In this document: in pieces, positions 49,964 through 58,475 of the stretch
How the letters are laid out: each line of letters begins with the position of its first letter
Numbering within the stretch: the first letter of the stretch is position 1
Origin: Streptomyces cinnabarinus
GTDB lineage: Bacteria > Actinomycetota > Actinomycetes > Streptomycetales > Streptomycetaceae
Assembly: GCF_027270315.1 (NCBI RefSeq)
Contig: NZ_CP114413.1
Span: forward strand, 5,766,001 to 5,830,000
Direction of reading: 5' to 3'
DNA: 64,000 nt
Program-made: the position numbers and the translations under genes
Notes under the pieces: model-generated
The model's input: the letters and a program-made list of their open reading frames with translations, nothing else
What the model was told of the DNA's origin: nothing
The model's database searches: none

Positions 49964-51772
49964 ATGGGTAAGGGTGGACGCCACGCGTACGCCGCGGTCT
50001 CACTGCTCGCCGCGGGAGCTCTTGTGCTCACCGGCTGCAGCGAGGGCGGCAGTGAGGGCACGGGCAACGACAAGCAGGACAAGGAGAACGCCGAGCGGCA
50101 GCAGGCGGGCATCGAGTTCGGTGACGCCAAGGCGTCGACCGGCCCCGCCGCCGAGGTCCCCGGCGCCAAGCCGGGCGGCACGATCACCGTGCTCCAGCGC
50201 GACAGCTTCGCGCACCTGGACCCCGGCCAGATCTACGTCTCCGACGAGATGGCCCTGTCGCAGCTGATCCACAGAGGGCTCACCGGTTACAAGGCCACCA
50301 GCGACGACGGCAAGGAGCACGAGGTCGTCGGTGACCTGGCCACCGACTCCGGCACCACCACCGACGGCGGCAAGACCTGGAAGTTCACGCTGAAGGACGG
50401 GGTGAAGTGGGCCGACGGCTCCGCGATCACCTCCGCGGACGTGCGCCACACCTACGAGCGGCTGTTCGCGCCGTTCGTCTCCAACGGCCCGACCTTCATC
50501 CAGCAGTGGCTCGCCGACACCCCGGGTGCCGAGTACCGGAACCTCCTCAAGGGCGGCCCGTACGAGGGCAAGCACCTGCCGGACGACGTCCTGGAGACGC
50601 CGGACGACAAAACGATCGTCTTCAAGTTCAAGACGGCCAAGCCTGACCTGCCGTACGCGCTGGCCATGGCGGGCTACTCGATCGTCTCCGAGAAGAACGA
50701 CACCAAGGAGAAGTACGACAAGGAGCCGATGACGGCCGGTCCGTACAAGATCCAGGAGTTCAAGTCCGGCAAGTCGATGACGCTGGTCAAGAACACCAAC
50801 TGGGACGCGAAGACGGACCCGATCCGGCACCAGTACGTCGACCAGTTCAACTTCCAGTTCAACAAGCAGTACGAGGACTCCACCAAGGCCATCCTCGACG
50901 ACTCCGGCACCAACGCGACCGCGGTCAGCTTCAGCAACCAGGTCGACGCGGGCAACCTGTCCAAGGTCCTGAAGGACACCTCGATGGACGCCCGCCGGAT
51001 CTCCGGCTACCAGCCGTACGTGGGCCAGATCAACGTGAACCTGACCCACAAGGAGATGCAGGACAAGACGGTCCGTGAGGCCATCGCCTACGCCCTGCCC
51101 GTCACCCCGTTCGTGCGCGCCTACGGCGGCACCGACGCGATGGAGGTCGCCGGCGGTCTGATCAGCCCGACCGTCACCGGCTACGACCCGGGCTTCGACC
51201 CCTTCGGCAAGAAGAAGAAGCCCGCGGGTGACCCGGCGAAGGCCAAGGAACTGCTGGAGAAGGCCGGCAAGTCGGGCCTGAAGCTGACCTTCGGCTACAT
51301 CAACACCCCTGAGGGCCAGCAGTACTCCACCGCCATGGCGGCGGGCCTGGAGAAGGCCGGCTTCGACGTGCAGCGCCAGGAGATCCCGGCCGAGACGTAC
51401 TACGACCAGGTCAGCAAGGTCGACAACAACTTCGACATCTACCACACCGCGTGGGGTGCCGACTGGCCGAGCGCCTCGACCGTCATCCCGCCGCTGTACG
51501 ACGGCCGTCAGATCCAGGACGGCGCCTCGAACTACTCGCACATCAACGACCCGAAGGTCAACGCGGACATCGACAAGGCGTCCACCATCACCGACCCGGT
51601 GAAGGCCGCCGAGGCGTGGAACGCCATCAACGAGTACATCGTCAAGGACGTCGTCTCCAACATCCCGACGGCGTACTACAAGCAGACCCAGATCGCCGGT
51701 TCCAAGATCGGTGGCCTGGTCTACGACGACGTCATCGGCGGCGTCGACCCGCGCCGGCTGTTCGTGAAGTAA
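49964..51772 (+). CDS. bldKB: Oligopeptide-binding lipoprotein (BldKB)
   Basis: The protein has 602 residues, close to the known BldKB length. A Sec signal peptide (MGKGGRHAYAAVSLLAAGAL) ends in lipobox LTGC with Cys25. A Ser/Gly/Lys/Glu-rich spacer precedes the family 5 binding fold: GGTITVLQRDSFAHLDPGQIYVSDEMALSQLIHRGL, VKWADGSAITSADVRHTYERL near 150, KTVREAIAYALPVTPFVRAYGG near 365, FDIYHTAWGADWPSASTVIPPL near 490. It captures the signal peptide outside the membrane. A GTG three bases upstream is an alternative start, with GGGTGGGAA nearby. A strong hairpin follows the stop. Confidence 0.9.
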   Translation: MGKGGRHAYAAVSLLAAGALVLTGCSEGGSEGTGNDKQDKENAERQQAGIEFGDAKASTGPAAEVPGAKPGGTITVLQRDSFAHLDPGQIYVSDEMALSQLIHRGLTGYKATSDDGKEHEVVGDLATDSGTTTDGGKTWKFTLKDGVKWADGSAITSADVRHTYERLFAPFVSNGPTFIQQWLADTPGAEYRNLLKGGPYEGKHLPDDVLETPDDKTIVFKFKTAKPDLPYALAMAGYSIVSEKNDTKEKYDKEPMTAGPYKIQEFKSGKSMTLVKNTNWDAKTDPIRHQYVDQFNFQFNKQYEDSTKAILDDSGTNATAVSFSNQVDAGNLSKVLKDTSMDARRISGYQPYVGQINVNLTHKEMQDKTVREAIAYALPVTPFVRAYGGTDAMEVAGGLISPTVTGYDPGFDPFGKKKKPAGDPAKAKELLEKAGKSGLKLTFGYINTPEGQQYSTAMAAGLEKAGFDVQRQEIPAETYYDQVSKVDNNFDIYHTAWGADWPSASTVIPPLYDGRQIQDGASNYSHINDPKVNADIDKASTITDPVKAAEAWNAINEYIVKDVVSNIPTAYYKQTQIAGSKIGGLVYDDVIGGVDPRRLFVK

Positions 51773-51794
51773 CCCCTTCCCGACCGCGGTGCCC

Positions 51795-51824
51795 GGTGCG
51801 CCCCGTCCCGTGACGGGGCGCACC
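51795..51824 (+). promoter_or_regulatory. Intercistronic hairpin between bldKB and bldKC
   Basis: A perfect 13-bp stem (GGTGCGCCCCGTC with GACGGGGCGCACC) and a four-base loop CCGT, 22 bases after the binding-protein stop. It could stabilise or partly terminate the message so that the binding protein exceeds the membrane subunits. The paralogous operon has an equivalent at the same place. Confidence 0.75.
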
Positions 51825-51862
51825 GCGCCGCACGGCCTTCGAGTCCGAAAGCTGCCACTGAG

Positions 51863-52843
51863 ATGCTGCGCTTCCTCTTCCGCCGGATCCTCGGCTCGAT
51901 CGTGATCCTGATCCTGCTGACCGTCGTCGCCTTCCTGCTCTTCTTCGGTATGCCCCGTGACCCGGCGCTGCTGATGTGCGGCAAGACGTGTACACCCGAG
52001 GCACTGGAGAACATCCACGCCACGCTCGGCATCGACAAGTCGATCCCCGAGCAGTTCTGGATCTTCTTGCAGGGCGTCTTCATGGGCCGCGACGACTTCA
52101 ACCAAGGGCCCTGCCCCGCCCCCTGTTTCGGCTACTCGTACCACACCAACGAGCAGGTCTGGTCCACCCTGATGGACCGGCTGCCGCTGACCGCCTCGCT
52201 CGCGCTCGGCGCCACCGTGGTGTTCCTCTTCGTCGGCCTCGGCACCGGAATGATCGCCGCCTGGCGGCGCGGCACGCTGGTGGACAAGTCCTTCACCGCG
52301 GGCTCCATGGTGCTCAGTTCCATGCAGATCTACTTCCTGGGCCCGCTGGCCATGGCCGTGCTGGTGTACCAGACCCATCTCTTCGACGAACCCCGCTACA
52401 CCGAACTCACCGCTGATCCGGTCGCCTGGTTCACCGGGCTGATCATCCCGTGGGTCGTGCTGTCCACCATCTTCGCCGCGCAGTACACCCGTATGGCGCG
52501 CTCCTCGATGATCGAACAGCTCCAGGAGGAACACGTCCGCACGGCCCGCGCCAAGGGCATGAGCAGACGCTATGTCTTCTTCCGGTACGCCTGGCGTGGC
52601 TCGCTCATCCCGATCGTCACCATCCTCGGCATCGACCTCTCCTCGATGCTGGGCGGCGCGATCATCACCGAGTACACCTTCGGACTGCCCGGGCTCGGGC
52701 ATCTGGCGGTGGAGTCGGTGCAGTTCAGCGATCTTCCGCTGCTGCTGGGCGTGATGTTGTTCGCCGCCACCATGATCCTGATGTGCAACATCATCGTCGA
52801 TGCCTTCTACGCCGTGATCGACCCGCGCGTGCGGCTGTCGTAG
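51863..52843 (+). CDS. bldKC: Oligopeptide ABC transporter permease, OppB/DppB type (BldKC)
   Basis: A 326-residue permease with the DppB N-terminal helix MLRFLFRRILGSIVILILL and the RDPALLMCGKTCTPEALE extracytoplasmic segment. That segment's cysteines are shared with the paralog (CGKLCTPE) and may form a disulfide, as may CPAPC. The EAA loop is EEHVRTARAKGMSRRYVFFRYAWR near 215-238, and the C terminus is IVDAFYAVIDPRVRLS. It pairs with BldKA to form the membrane channel. The ATG has only a weak ribosome binding site (GAAAG), which fits lower synthesis than BldKB. Confidence 0.9.
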   Translation: MLRFLFRRILGSIVILILLTVVAFLLFFGMPRDPALLMCGKTCTPEALENIHATLGIDKSIPEQFWIFLQGVFMGRDDFNQGPCPAPCFGYSYHTNEQVWSTLMDRLPLTASLALGATVVFLFVGLGTGMIAAWRRGTLVDKSFTAGSMVLSSMQIYFLGPLAMAVLVYQTHLFDEPRYTELTADPVAWFTGLIIPWVVLSTIFAAQYTRMARSSMIEQLQEEHVRTARAKGMSRRYVFFRYAWRGSLIPIVTILGIDLSSMLGGAIITEYTFGLPGLGHLAVESVQFSDLPLLLGVMLFAATMILMCNIIVDAFYAVIDPRVRLS

Positions 52844-52865
52844 CCGCGCCCCTTAGGAGCACTTC

Positions 52866-53927
52866 GTGACCACTTTGACCAAGGAGGCCGGGGCGCCCGT
52901 CCCGGCCGGCGCGGGCGCGTTTCTCTCGGTGCGGGATCTGCACGTCAGCTTCCGGACCGAGGACGGCGTCGTCCGGGCCGTGGACGGGCTCTCCTTCGAC
53001 CTCGAACGCGGCAGCACCCTCGGCATCGTCGGGGAGTCGGGCTCGGGCAAGTCCGTCACCAACCTGACCGTCCTCGGCCTGCACAACCCGATGTTCACCA
53101 CCGTCGAGGGCGAGATCCTGCTGGAGGGGCAGGAGCTGACCACCGCCCGGGAGTCGGAGCTGGAGCGGCTGCGCGGCAACAAGGTCGCGATGATCTTCCA
53201 GGACCCGCTGACCGCGCTCTCCCCCTATTACACGGTGGGCCGGCAGATCGCCGAGCCGTACATGAAGCACCGGGGTGCCTCCAAGAAGGAGGCGTGGTCG
53301 CGGGCGGTGGAGATGCTCGGCAAGGTCGGCATCCCCAACCCCAAGGAGCGGGCGAAGGATTACCCGCACCAGTTCTCCGGCGGTATGCGCCAGCGCGCGA
53401 TGATCGCCATGGCCCTGGTCTGCGACCCGGACCTGCTGATCGCCGACGAGCCGACCACGGCCCTGGACGTGACCGTCCAGGCGCAGATCCTGGACCTCCT
53501 CAAGGACCTCCAGCAGGAGTTCGGCTCGGCGATCATCTTCATCACGCACGACCTCGGGGTCATCGCCGACATGGCCGACGACATCATGGTGATGTACGCG
53601 GGCGGCGCGATCGAGCGGGGCTCGGCCGCCGAGGTGCTCAGGGCGCCCCAACACCCGTACACCTGGGGCCTGCTGAACTCGATGCCGCGGATCAACTCGG
53701 ACGTCGGCGCCCCGCTGGCGCCCATCCCGGGCTCCCCGCCCTCGCTGCTGAAGCCGCCCCCGGGCTGCCGGTTCCATCCGCGCTGCACCTTCCAGGACCG
53801 GGTGGGCGGCGGCCGCTGCGTCACCGAACGCCCGCTGCTGGCTCCCGACCGGGCCTCCGCCTGTCATCTGACGGCGGAACAGAAGCGGACCATCTTCATC
53901 GAAGAGATCAAGCCCCGGCTGGGCTAG
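52866..53927 (+). CDS. bldKD: Oligopeptide ABC transporter ATPase, OppD/DppD type (BldKD)
   Basis: The protein has 353 residues. Walker A is GESGSGKSVTNL near 59-70, the signature is FSGGMRQRAMIAMAL near 174, Walker B is DLLIADEPTTALD near 196, and the switch histidine is in FITHDLGVIADMADDI near 233. The OppD/DppD C-terminal extension carries the iron-sulfur-type cysteine pattern (GCRFHPRCTFQ, GRCVTERP, CHLTAEQ). The GTG start follows TTAGGAGCAC. It should work as a heterodimer with BldKE to power import. All catalytic motifs are intact. Confidence 0.92.
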   Translation: MTTLTKEAGAPVPAGAGAFLSVRDLHVSFRTEDGVVRAVDGLSFDLERGSTLGIVGESGSGKSVTNLTVLGLHNPMFTTVEGEILLEGQELTTARESELERLRGNKVAMIFQDPLTALSPYYTVGRQIAEPYMKHRGASKKEAWSRAVEMLGKVGIPNPKERAKDYPHQFSGGMRQRAMIAMALVCDPDLLIADEPTTALDVTVQAQILDLLKDLQQEFGSAIIFITHDLGVIADMADDIMVMYAGGAIERGSAAEVLRAPQHPYTWGLLNSMPRINSDVGAPLAPIPGSPPSLLKPPPGCRFHPRCTFQDRVGGGRCVTERPLLAPDRASACHLTAEQKRTIFIEEIKPRLG

Positions 53928-53944
53928 GGCCAGGAGGACACGTC

Positions 53945-55063
53945 ATGACAGAGGACCTCGTCCTCCCCGCACCCCGGCAGGCCGAGACGGCCGGGGAGCC
54001 ACTGCTGAAGGTGGAAGGGCTGACCAAGCACTTCCCGGTCAAGGGCGGTTTCCCGATCCGCCGCACGGTCGGCCATGTGCAGGCCGTCGACGGCATCGAC
54101 CTGACCGTGAACGTCGGGGAGAGCTTCGGCCTGGTGGGGGAGTCGGGCTGCGGCAAGTCCACCACCGGGCGGCTGATCACCCGCCTGCTGGAACCGACCA
54201 GCGGCTCGATCTCCTACCGCGGCAAGGACATCACCCACGCCAGCCGCAAGCAGCTCGCCCCGATCAGGTCCGAGATCCAGATGATCTTCCAGGACCCCTA
54301 CTCCTCGCTCAATCCCCGGCAGACGGTCGGCAAGATCATCTCCAGTCCGATGGAGATCAACGGCATCAACCCGGAGGGCGGCCGCGAGAAACGCGTGCGC
54401 GAACTCCTGGAGATCGTCGGCCTCAACCCCGAGCACTACAACCGCTTCCCGCACGAGTTCTCCGGCGGCCAGCGCCAGCGCATCGGCGTGGCCCGCGCGC
54501 TGGCCCTGGAACCGAAACTCATCGTGGCGGACGAACCGGTGTCGGCCCTGGACGTCTCCATCCAGGCGCAGGTGGTCAACCTGCTCCAGAAGGTGCAGCG
54601 GGAACTCGGCATCGCGTTCCTGTTCATCGCCCATGACCTCGCCGTCGTACGGCACTTCTCGCAGCGCGTCGCGGTCATGTACCTCGGCAAGGTGATCGAG
54701 GTCGGCGACCGGGAGTCCATCTACACCCGCCCCCGCCACCCCTACACCCACGCCCTGCTCTCCGCGGTGCCCGAGGTGAACCTGGCCGAGGAGGAGGCGG
54801 CCCCGCGGGAGCGCATCCGCCTCGCGGGCGACGTACCGTCCCCGATCTCCCCGCCCTCCGGCTGCCGCTTCCGCACCCGGTGCTGGAAGGCGCAGGACAA
54901 GTGCGCGACGCAGGAGCCGCCACTGGTCCGCCTCTCCGGCAATCACGAGGGCCACCTGACGGCATGCCACTTCCCGGAGGATCCCTCGATCGAGGCCCGG
55001 GACGAGGACATCGTGCTGGACCCGGCGCTGGCGGCGTTGGAGGAGGCGCTGGAGGAGAACTGA
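53945..55063 (+). CDS. bldKE: Oligopeptide ABC transporter ATPase, OppF/DppF type (BldKE)
   Basis: The protein has 372 residues. Walker A is GESGCGKSTTGR near 65, the signature is FSGGQRQRIGVARAL near 177, Walker B is KLIVADEPVSALD near 195, and FIAHDLAVVRHFS is near 233. The DppF extension has the cysteines GCRFRTRCWKAQDKCA and LTACHFP. It ends in an acidic Ala/Glu tail absent from the leftward paralog. AGGAGG stands nine bases upstream. A 92-base internal stretch is identical, in inverted orientation, to the paralogous ATPase gene. It is the last gene of the operon and is followed by a perfect hairpin. Confidence 0.92.
   Translation: MTEDLVLPAPRQAETAGEPLLKVEGLTKHFPVKGGFPIRRTVGHVQAVDGIDLTVNVGESFGLVGESGCGKSTTGRLITRLLEPTSGSISYRGKDITHASRKQLAPIRSEIQMIFQDPYSSLNPRQTVGKIISSPMEINGINPEGGREKRVRELLEIVGLNPEHYNRFPHEFSGGQRQRIGVARALALEPKLIVADEPVSALDVSIQAQVVNLLQKVQRELGIAFLFIAHDLAVVRHFSQRVAVMYLGKVIEVGDRESIYTRPRHPYTHALLSAVPEVNLAEEEAAPRERIRLAGDVPSPISPPSGCRFRTRCWKAQDKCATQEPPLVRLSGNHEGHLTACHFPEDPSIEARDEDIVLDPALAALEEALEEN
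54398..54489 (+). repeat. 92-bp perfect inverted repeat, copy 1 (inside bldKE)
   Basis: It is identical to the reverse complement of 55749-55840. It encodes the segment from RELLEIVGLNPEHY through FSGGQRQRIG, and bases just outside differ at wobble positions on both sides. Confidence 0.95.
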
Positions 55064-55081
55064 GGACTCACGGCGAAGGAA

Positions 55082-55111
55082 GAGGGCCCGTGCCATAAGG
55101 CACGGGCCCTC
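55082..55111. terminator. Bidirectional hairpin between the convergent peptide-transport operons
   Basis: A perfect 13-bp stem (GAGGGCCCGTGCC with GGCACGGGCCCTC) and loop ATAA, 18 bases after the bldKE stop and 88 bases beyond the leftward operon's end. It can serve both directions. Confidence 0.85.
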
Positions 55112-55198
55112 GTTCCCTGGGAGCGGACGTTCATGGGCTCGGGTCAATGGGCCGGTGAAAGTCCGTTCCGTCGGCGGCGGCTGACGAAAAGGGGTGTG

Positions 55199-56254
55199 TC
55201 AGGCCGACACCTCAGGGTCCTTGGCGAGACGGGGCGCGGGCACGGTGACCGCGGTGGTCTCCGTCTCGGGGTAGTGGCAAGCGGTCAGATGGCCGGGCTT
55301 GTTGCCCTCGACCTGGACCAGCGGCGGCGCCTCCGTGGAGCACTTCTCCGTCGCCTTCCAGCAGCGGGTGCGGAAGCGGCAGCCGGAGGGCGGGTTGATC
55401 GGGGAGGGCACGTCACCGGTCAGGCGGATGCGCTCACGGGCGGGCTGGTCGTCGGCGTTCGCCTCCGGTACGGCGGAGAGCAGGGCCCGCGTGTAGGGGT
55501 GACGCGGATTGCCGTAGAGATCATCGCGGTCGGCGATCTCGACGATCTTACCCAGGTACATGACCGCGACGCGCTGCGAGAAGTGCCGTACCACCGCGAG
55601 GTCGTGGGCGATGAAGACGAACGCGATGCCGAGTTCCCGCTGCACCTTCTGGAGCAGGTTCACGACCTGGGCCTGGATCGAGACGTCGAGCGCGGAGACC
55701 GGCTCGTCGGCGACGATCAGCTTCGGTTCCAGGGCGAGTGCGCGGGCGACGCCGATGCGCTGGCGCTGGCCGCCGGAGAACTCGTGCGGGAAGCGGTTGT
55801 AGTGCTCGGGGTTGAGGCCGACGATCTCCAGGAGTTCGCGGACCCGCTTCTCGCGGCCGCCATCCGGGTTGATGTCGTTGATCTCCATCGGACCCGAGAT
55901 GATCTTGCCGACGGTGTGCCGCGGGTTGAGCGAGGCGTACGGGTCCTGGAAGATCATCTGGATCTCGGAGCGGACCGGCGCCAGCTGCTTGCGGCCGGCG
56001 TGGGTGATGTCCTTGCCGCGGTAGGAGATCGTGCCCGCCGTCGGCTCCAGCAGGCGGGTGATCAGCCGGCCGGTCGTCGACTTGCCGCAGCCCGACTCGC
56101 CGACCAGACCGAGGCTCTCGCCCTCGTTGACCTGGAAGTCCAGGCCGTCGACGGCCTGCACATGGCCGACGGTCCGGCGGATCGGGAAACCGCCCTTGAT
56201 CGGGAAGTGTTTGGTCAGCCCGGAGACGTCCAGGAGGGGAGTGGTGCTGCTCAT
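55199..56254 (-). CDS. Peptide ABC transporter ATPase, OppF/DppF type (bldKE paralog)
   Basis: The protein has 351 residues. The motif set is GESGCGKSTTGR near 52, FSGGQRQRIGVARAL near 164, LIVADEPVSALD near 183 and FIAHDLAVVRHFS near 220, with the DppF cysteine extension (GCRFRTRCWKATEKCS, LTACHYP). Long stretches are nearly identical to BldKE, for example KHFP.KGGFPIRRTVGHVQAVDG and NPEHYNRFPHEFSGG. It is the last gene of a leftward five-gene operon with the same order as bldK. The ribosome binding site is weak (GGGAT). It probably pairs with the ATPase encoded just upstream, though cross-assembly with BldKD cannot be excluded. Confidence 0.9.
   Translation of the reverse strand: MSSTTPLLDVSGLTKHFPIKGGFPIRRTVGHVQAVDGLDFQVNEGESLGLVGESGCGKSTTGRLITRLLEPTAGTISYRGKDITHAGRKQLAPVRSEIQMIFQDPYASLNPRHTVGKIISGPMEINDINPDGGREKRVRELLEIVGLNPEHYNRFPHEFSGGQRQRIGVARALALEPKLIVADEPVSALDVSIQAQVVNLLQKVQRELGIAFVFIAHDLAVVRHFSQRVAVMYLGKIVEIADRDDLYGNPRHPYTRALLSAVPEANADDQPARERIRLTGDVPSPINPPSGCRFRTRCWKATEKCSTEAPPLVQVEGNKPGHLTACHYPETETTAVTVPAPRLAKDPEVSA
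55749..55840 (-). repeat. 92-bp perfect inverted repeat, copy 2 (inside the bldKE paralog)
   Basis: It is the reverse complement of 54398-54489. The two copies are about 1.26 kb apart and face each other across the shared terminator. Confidence 0.95.
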
Positions 56255-56280
56255 GGTGGTGAAATCCCGTCTTGAGTACG

Positions 56281-57318
56281 TCAGTTGGAGCGGCTGCCGG
56301 CGAGGTCGGTGAAGAACTCGCGGCGCTGTTCGGCGGTCAGGTGGCAGGCGGAGCCGCGTCCGTCGACGATCTCCAGCGCCGGCCGCTCGGACGAGCACAG
56401 CCCGCCCTCGACCTTCTCCGGGAAGGCGCACCGCGGGTGGAAGCGGCAGCCCGACGGCGGGTTCAGCAGCGAGGGCGGCGAACCCGGGATCGGGTTGAGC
56501 GGTACGTCCACCGGACCGTCCAGGCTCGGCATCGAGCCCAGCAGGCCCCAGGTGTAGGGGTGCTGCGGGTCGCGCAGCACCTCCTCCTTCGTACCGCGCT
56601 CCACACAGCGGCCGCCGTACATCACCAGCACGTCGTCGGCGATGTCCGCGATCACGCCCAGGTCGTGCGTGATGAAGATGATCGCGGTGCCGAACTCCTT
56701 CTGGAGGTCCTTGAGCAGGTCCATGATCTGGGCCTGCACGGTCACGTCCAGCGCGGTGGTCGGCTCGTCGGCGATCAGCAGCTCGGGGTCGCAGACCAGG
56801 GCCATGGCGATCATCGCGCGCTGGCGCATACCGCCGGAGAACTGGTGCGGGTAGTCGTCGACCCGCACATCGGGCTGCGGGATGCCGACCCGGGTCAGCA
56901 TCTCGATCGCCCGCGCCCGCGCCTGCTGCTTGGTGCAGCCGGTGTGCTTGCGGTACGTCTCGCCGATCTGCCTGCCGATGGTGTGGTACGGCGACAGCGA
57001 GGTCAGCGCGTCCTGGAAGATCATCGACATCTTGTTGCCGCGCAGCTTCTCCAGGGTCTTCTCCGGCGCCCCGTTCAGCTCCTCGCCGTCGAGCAGGATC
57101 GAGCCCTCGACGGTGGTGGCGTCCGGGTTGTGCAGGCCCAGGATGGTCAGGTTGGTGACCGACTTGCCGGACCCGGACTCACCCACGATGCCCAGCGTCT
57201 TGCCGCGTGCGAGGTCGAAGGAGAGACCGTCGACGGCCTTGACGGTGCCGTCCTCGGTCGAGAAGTGCACCTTCAGGTCCTTGATGGACAGGAAGGGCTG
57301 CTGTTCGGTGCTCGTCAC
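56281..57318 (-). CDS. Peptide ABC transporter ATPase, OppD/DppD type (bldKD paralog)
   Basis: The protein has 345 residues. Walker A is GESGSGKSVTNL near 53, the signature is FSGGMRQRAMIAMAL near 168, Walker B is ELLIADEPTTALD near 190, and FITHDLGVIADIADDV is near 227. The C-terminal extension has GCRFHPRCAFPEK, GLCSSERP and CHLTAEQ cysteines. Much of the core is identical to BldKD. The GTG start has GGAGCG upstream. The gene sits 26 bases ahead of the second ATPase gene and 50 bases after the permease. Together they should form the energy module of a second peptide importer. Confidence 0.9.
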   Translation of the reverse strand: MTSTEQQPFLSIKDLKVHFSTEDGTVKAVDGLSFDLARGKTLGIVGESGSGKSVTNLTILGLHNPDATTVEGSILLDGEELNGAPEKTLEKLRGNKMSMIFQDALTSLSPYHTIGRQIGETYRKHTGCTKQQARARAIEMLTRVGIPQPDVRVDDYPHQFSGGMRQRAMIAMALVCDPELLIADEPTTALDVTVQAQIMDLLKDLQKEFGTAIIFITHDLGVIADIADDVLVMYGGRCVERGTKEEVLRDPQHPYTWGLLGSMPSLDGPVDVPLNPIPGSPPSLLNPPSGCRFHPRCAFPEKVEGGLCSSERPALEIVDGRGSACHLTAEQRREFFTDLAGSRSN

Positions 57319-57368
57319 GGGGACGCTCCAGTAAGGGGTGATGCGGGGTAGCTGGTGGGGGCGGCGGG

Positions 57369-58349
57369 TCAGGCGAGCCTGATGCGCGGGTCGATGAGGG
57401 CGTAGCAGGCGTCCACGAAGATGTTGGCGACCACCACGAAGGACGCGGTGAGGACCATGACACCGAGCAGCATCGGAAGGTCGTTGGTGAACACGGACTT
57501 CACCGCGAGCATGCCGATGCCCTGGAGGCTGAAGGTCTGCTCGGTGATCATCGCGCCGCCGAGCAGGACACCGAGGTCGATGCCGAAGATGGTGACGATC
57601 GGGCCCATGGCGCCGCGCCAGGCGAAGCGGAAGAAGACGGTGCGCCGGGACAGGCCCTTGGCGCGGGCGGTGCGGACGTAGTCCTCGTTGAGCGTCTCGA
57701 CCATCTGGGAACGCGTCATACGGGTGTAGTTCGCGGTGAAGATCAGCGCGAGCACCAGCCAGGGGAGCAGCAGCCCGCTGAACCAGGCGCCCGGGTTCTC
57801 GGTGAACGGCGTGTAGCCCGGCTGGTCCAGGATGTTCCACTGGTACACGAAGAAGTACAGGGCCAGGGTGCCGACGAAGTAGATCTGCATCGAGGAGGCG
57901 ACCAGCGAGGCGCCGGAGGCGATCTTGTCGATCGGCTTGCCCTGGTGGCGCGCGGCCAGCATGCCCATACCGACACCGAACACGACGAAGACCACGGCGG
58001 CTCCCATGCCCAGGGAGAACGTCGTGGGGAAGCGGTCCAGGACCGTGGAGAGCACCGGCTCGCGGTTGACGAAGGAGTAACCCAGGCAGGGCGCCTCGCA
58101 GTTGCCGAAGCCCGCGTAGTCACGGCCGACGAAGATTCCGGCCAGCCAGTCCCAGTACTGCTGCGGAAGCGGGTCGGCGATCCCCATGTTGTGGCGGATC
58201 AGCTCAAGCGTCTCCGGCGTGCACAGCTTGCCGCAGGCCATCCGGGCCGGATCGCGCGGCACCGAGTAGAACAGCATGAACGTGACCGCGCTGATGATCA
58301 ACAGCGTGATCACGGCGCCGAGGAGCCGGCGCGTGAGGAAGCGAAGCAT
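57369..58349 (-). CDS. Peptide ABC transporter permease, OppB/DppB type (bldKC paralog)
   Basis: A 326-residue permease, the same length as BldKC. It begins MLRFLTRRLLGAVITLLII and carries RDPARMACGKLCTPETLE with the same cysteine pair, plus CEAPC. The EAA loop is EDYVRTARAKGLSRRTVFFRFAWR, and it ends VDACYALIDPRIRLA. The extracytoplasmic segments differ more from BldKC than the helices do, as expected if the two importers receive different binding proteins. A strong intercistronic hairpin precedes it. Confidence 0.9.
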   Translation of the reverse strand: MLRFLTRRLLGAVITLLIISAVTFMLFYSVPRDPARMACGKLCTPETLELIRHNMGIADPLPQQYWDWLAGIFVGRDYAGFGNCEAPCLGYSFVNREPVLSTVLDRFPTTFSLGMGAAVVFVVFGVGMGMLAARHQGKPIDKIASGASLVASSMQIYFVGTLALYFFVYQWNILDQPGYTPFTENPGAWFSGLLLPWLVLALIFTANYTRMTRSQMVETLNEDYVRTARAKGLSRRTVFFRFAWRGAMGPIVTIFGIDLGVLLGGAMITEQTFSLQGIGMLAVKSVFTNDLPMLLGVMVLTASFVVVANIFVDACYALIDPRIRLA

Positions 58350-58431
58350 GGGGAGTGGCTTTCCTGGGAGGGCCGTCGTGCGGATCGGGCCGGGCCGGGG
58401 GTGACCGGTGGCCCGGAGGACGAGAGCCGAG

Positions 58432-58461
58432 GGTGGGGGCGGCCGATGGGCCGCCCCCACC
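58432..58461 (-). promoter_or_regulatory. Intercistronic hairpin after the second peptide-binding protein gene
   Basis: A perfect 13-bp stem (GGTGGGGGCGGCC with GGCCGCCCCCACC) and loop GATG, 14 bases after the binding-protein stop. Stem length, loop length and position match the bldKB-bldKC hairpin although the sequence differs. Confidence 0.75.
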
Positions 58462-58475
58462 GCTCAGGTGATGGA

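Noticed and set aside
48431..55151. A 15-base repeat, GCTCGGGTCAATGGG, occurs at 48431-48445 and 55137-55151, either side of the bldK operon.
   Set aside because: In a 64-kb GC-rich window a few 15-base matches are expected by chance, and there is no integrase or other sign of an excisable element.
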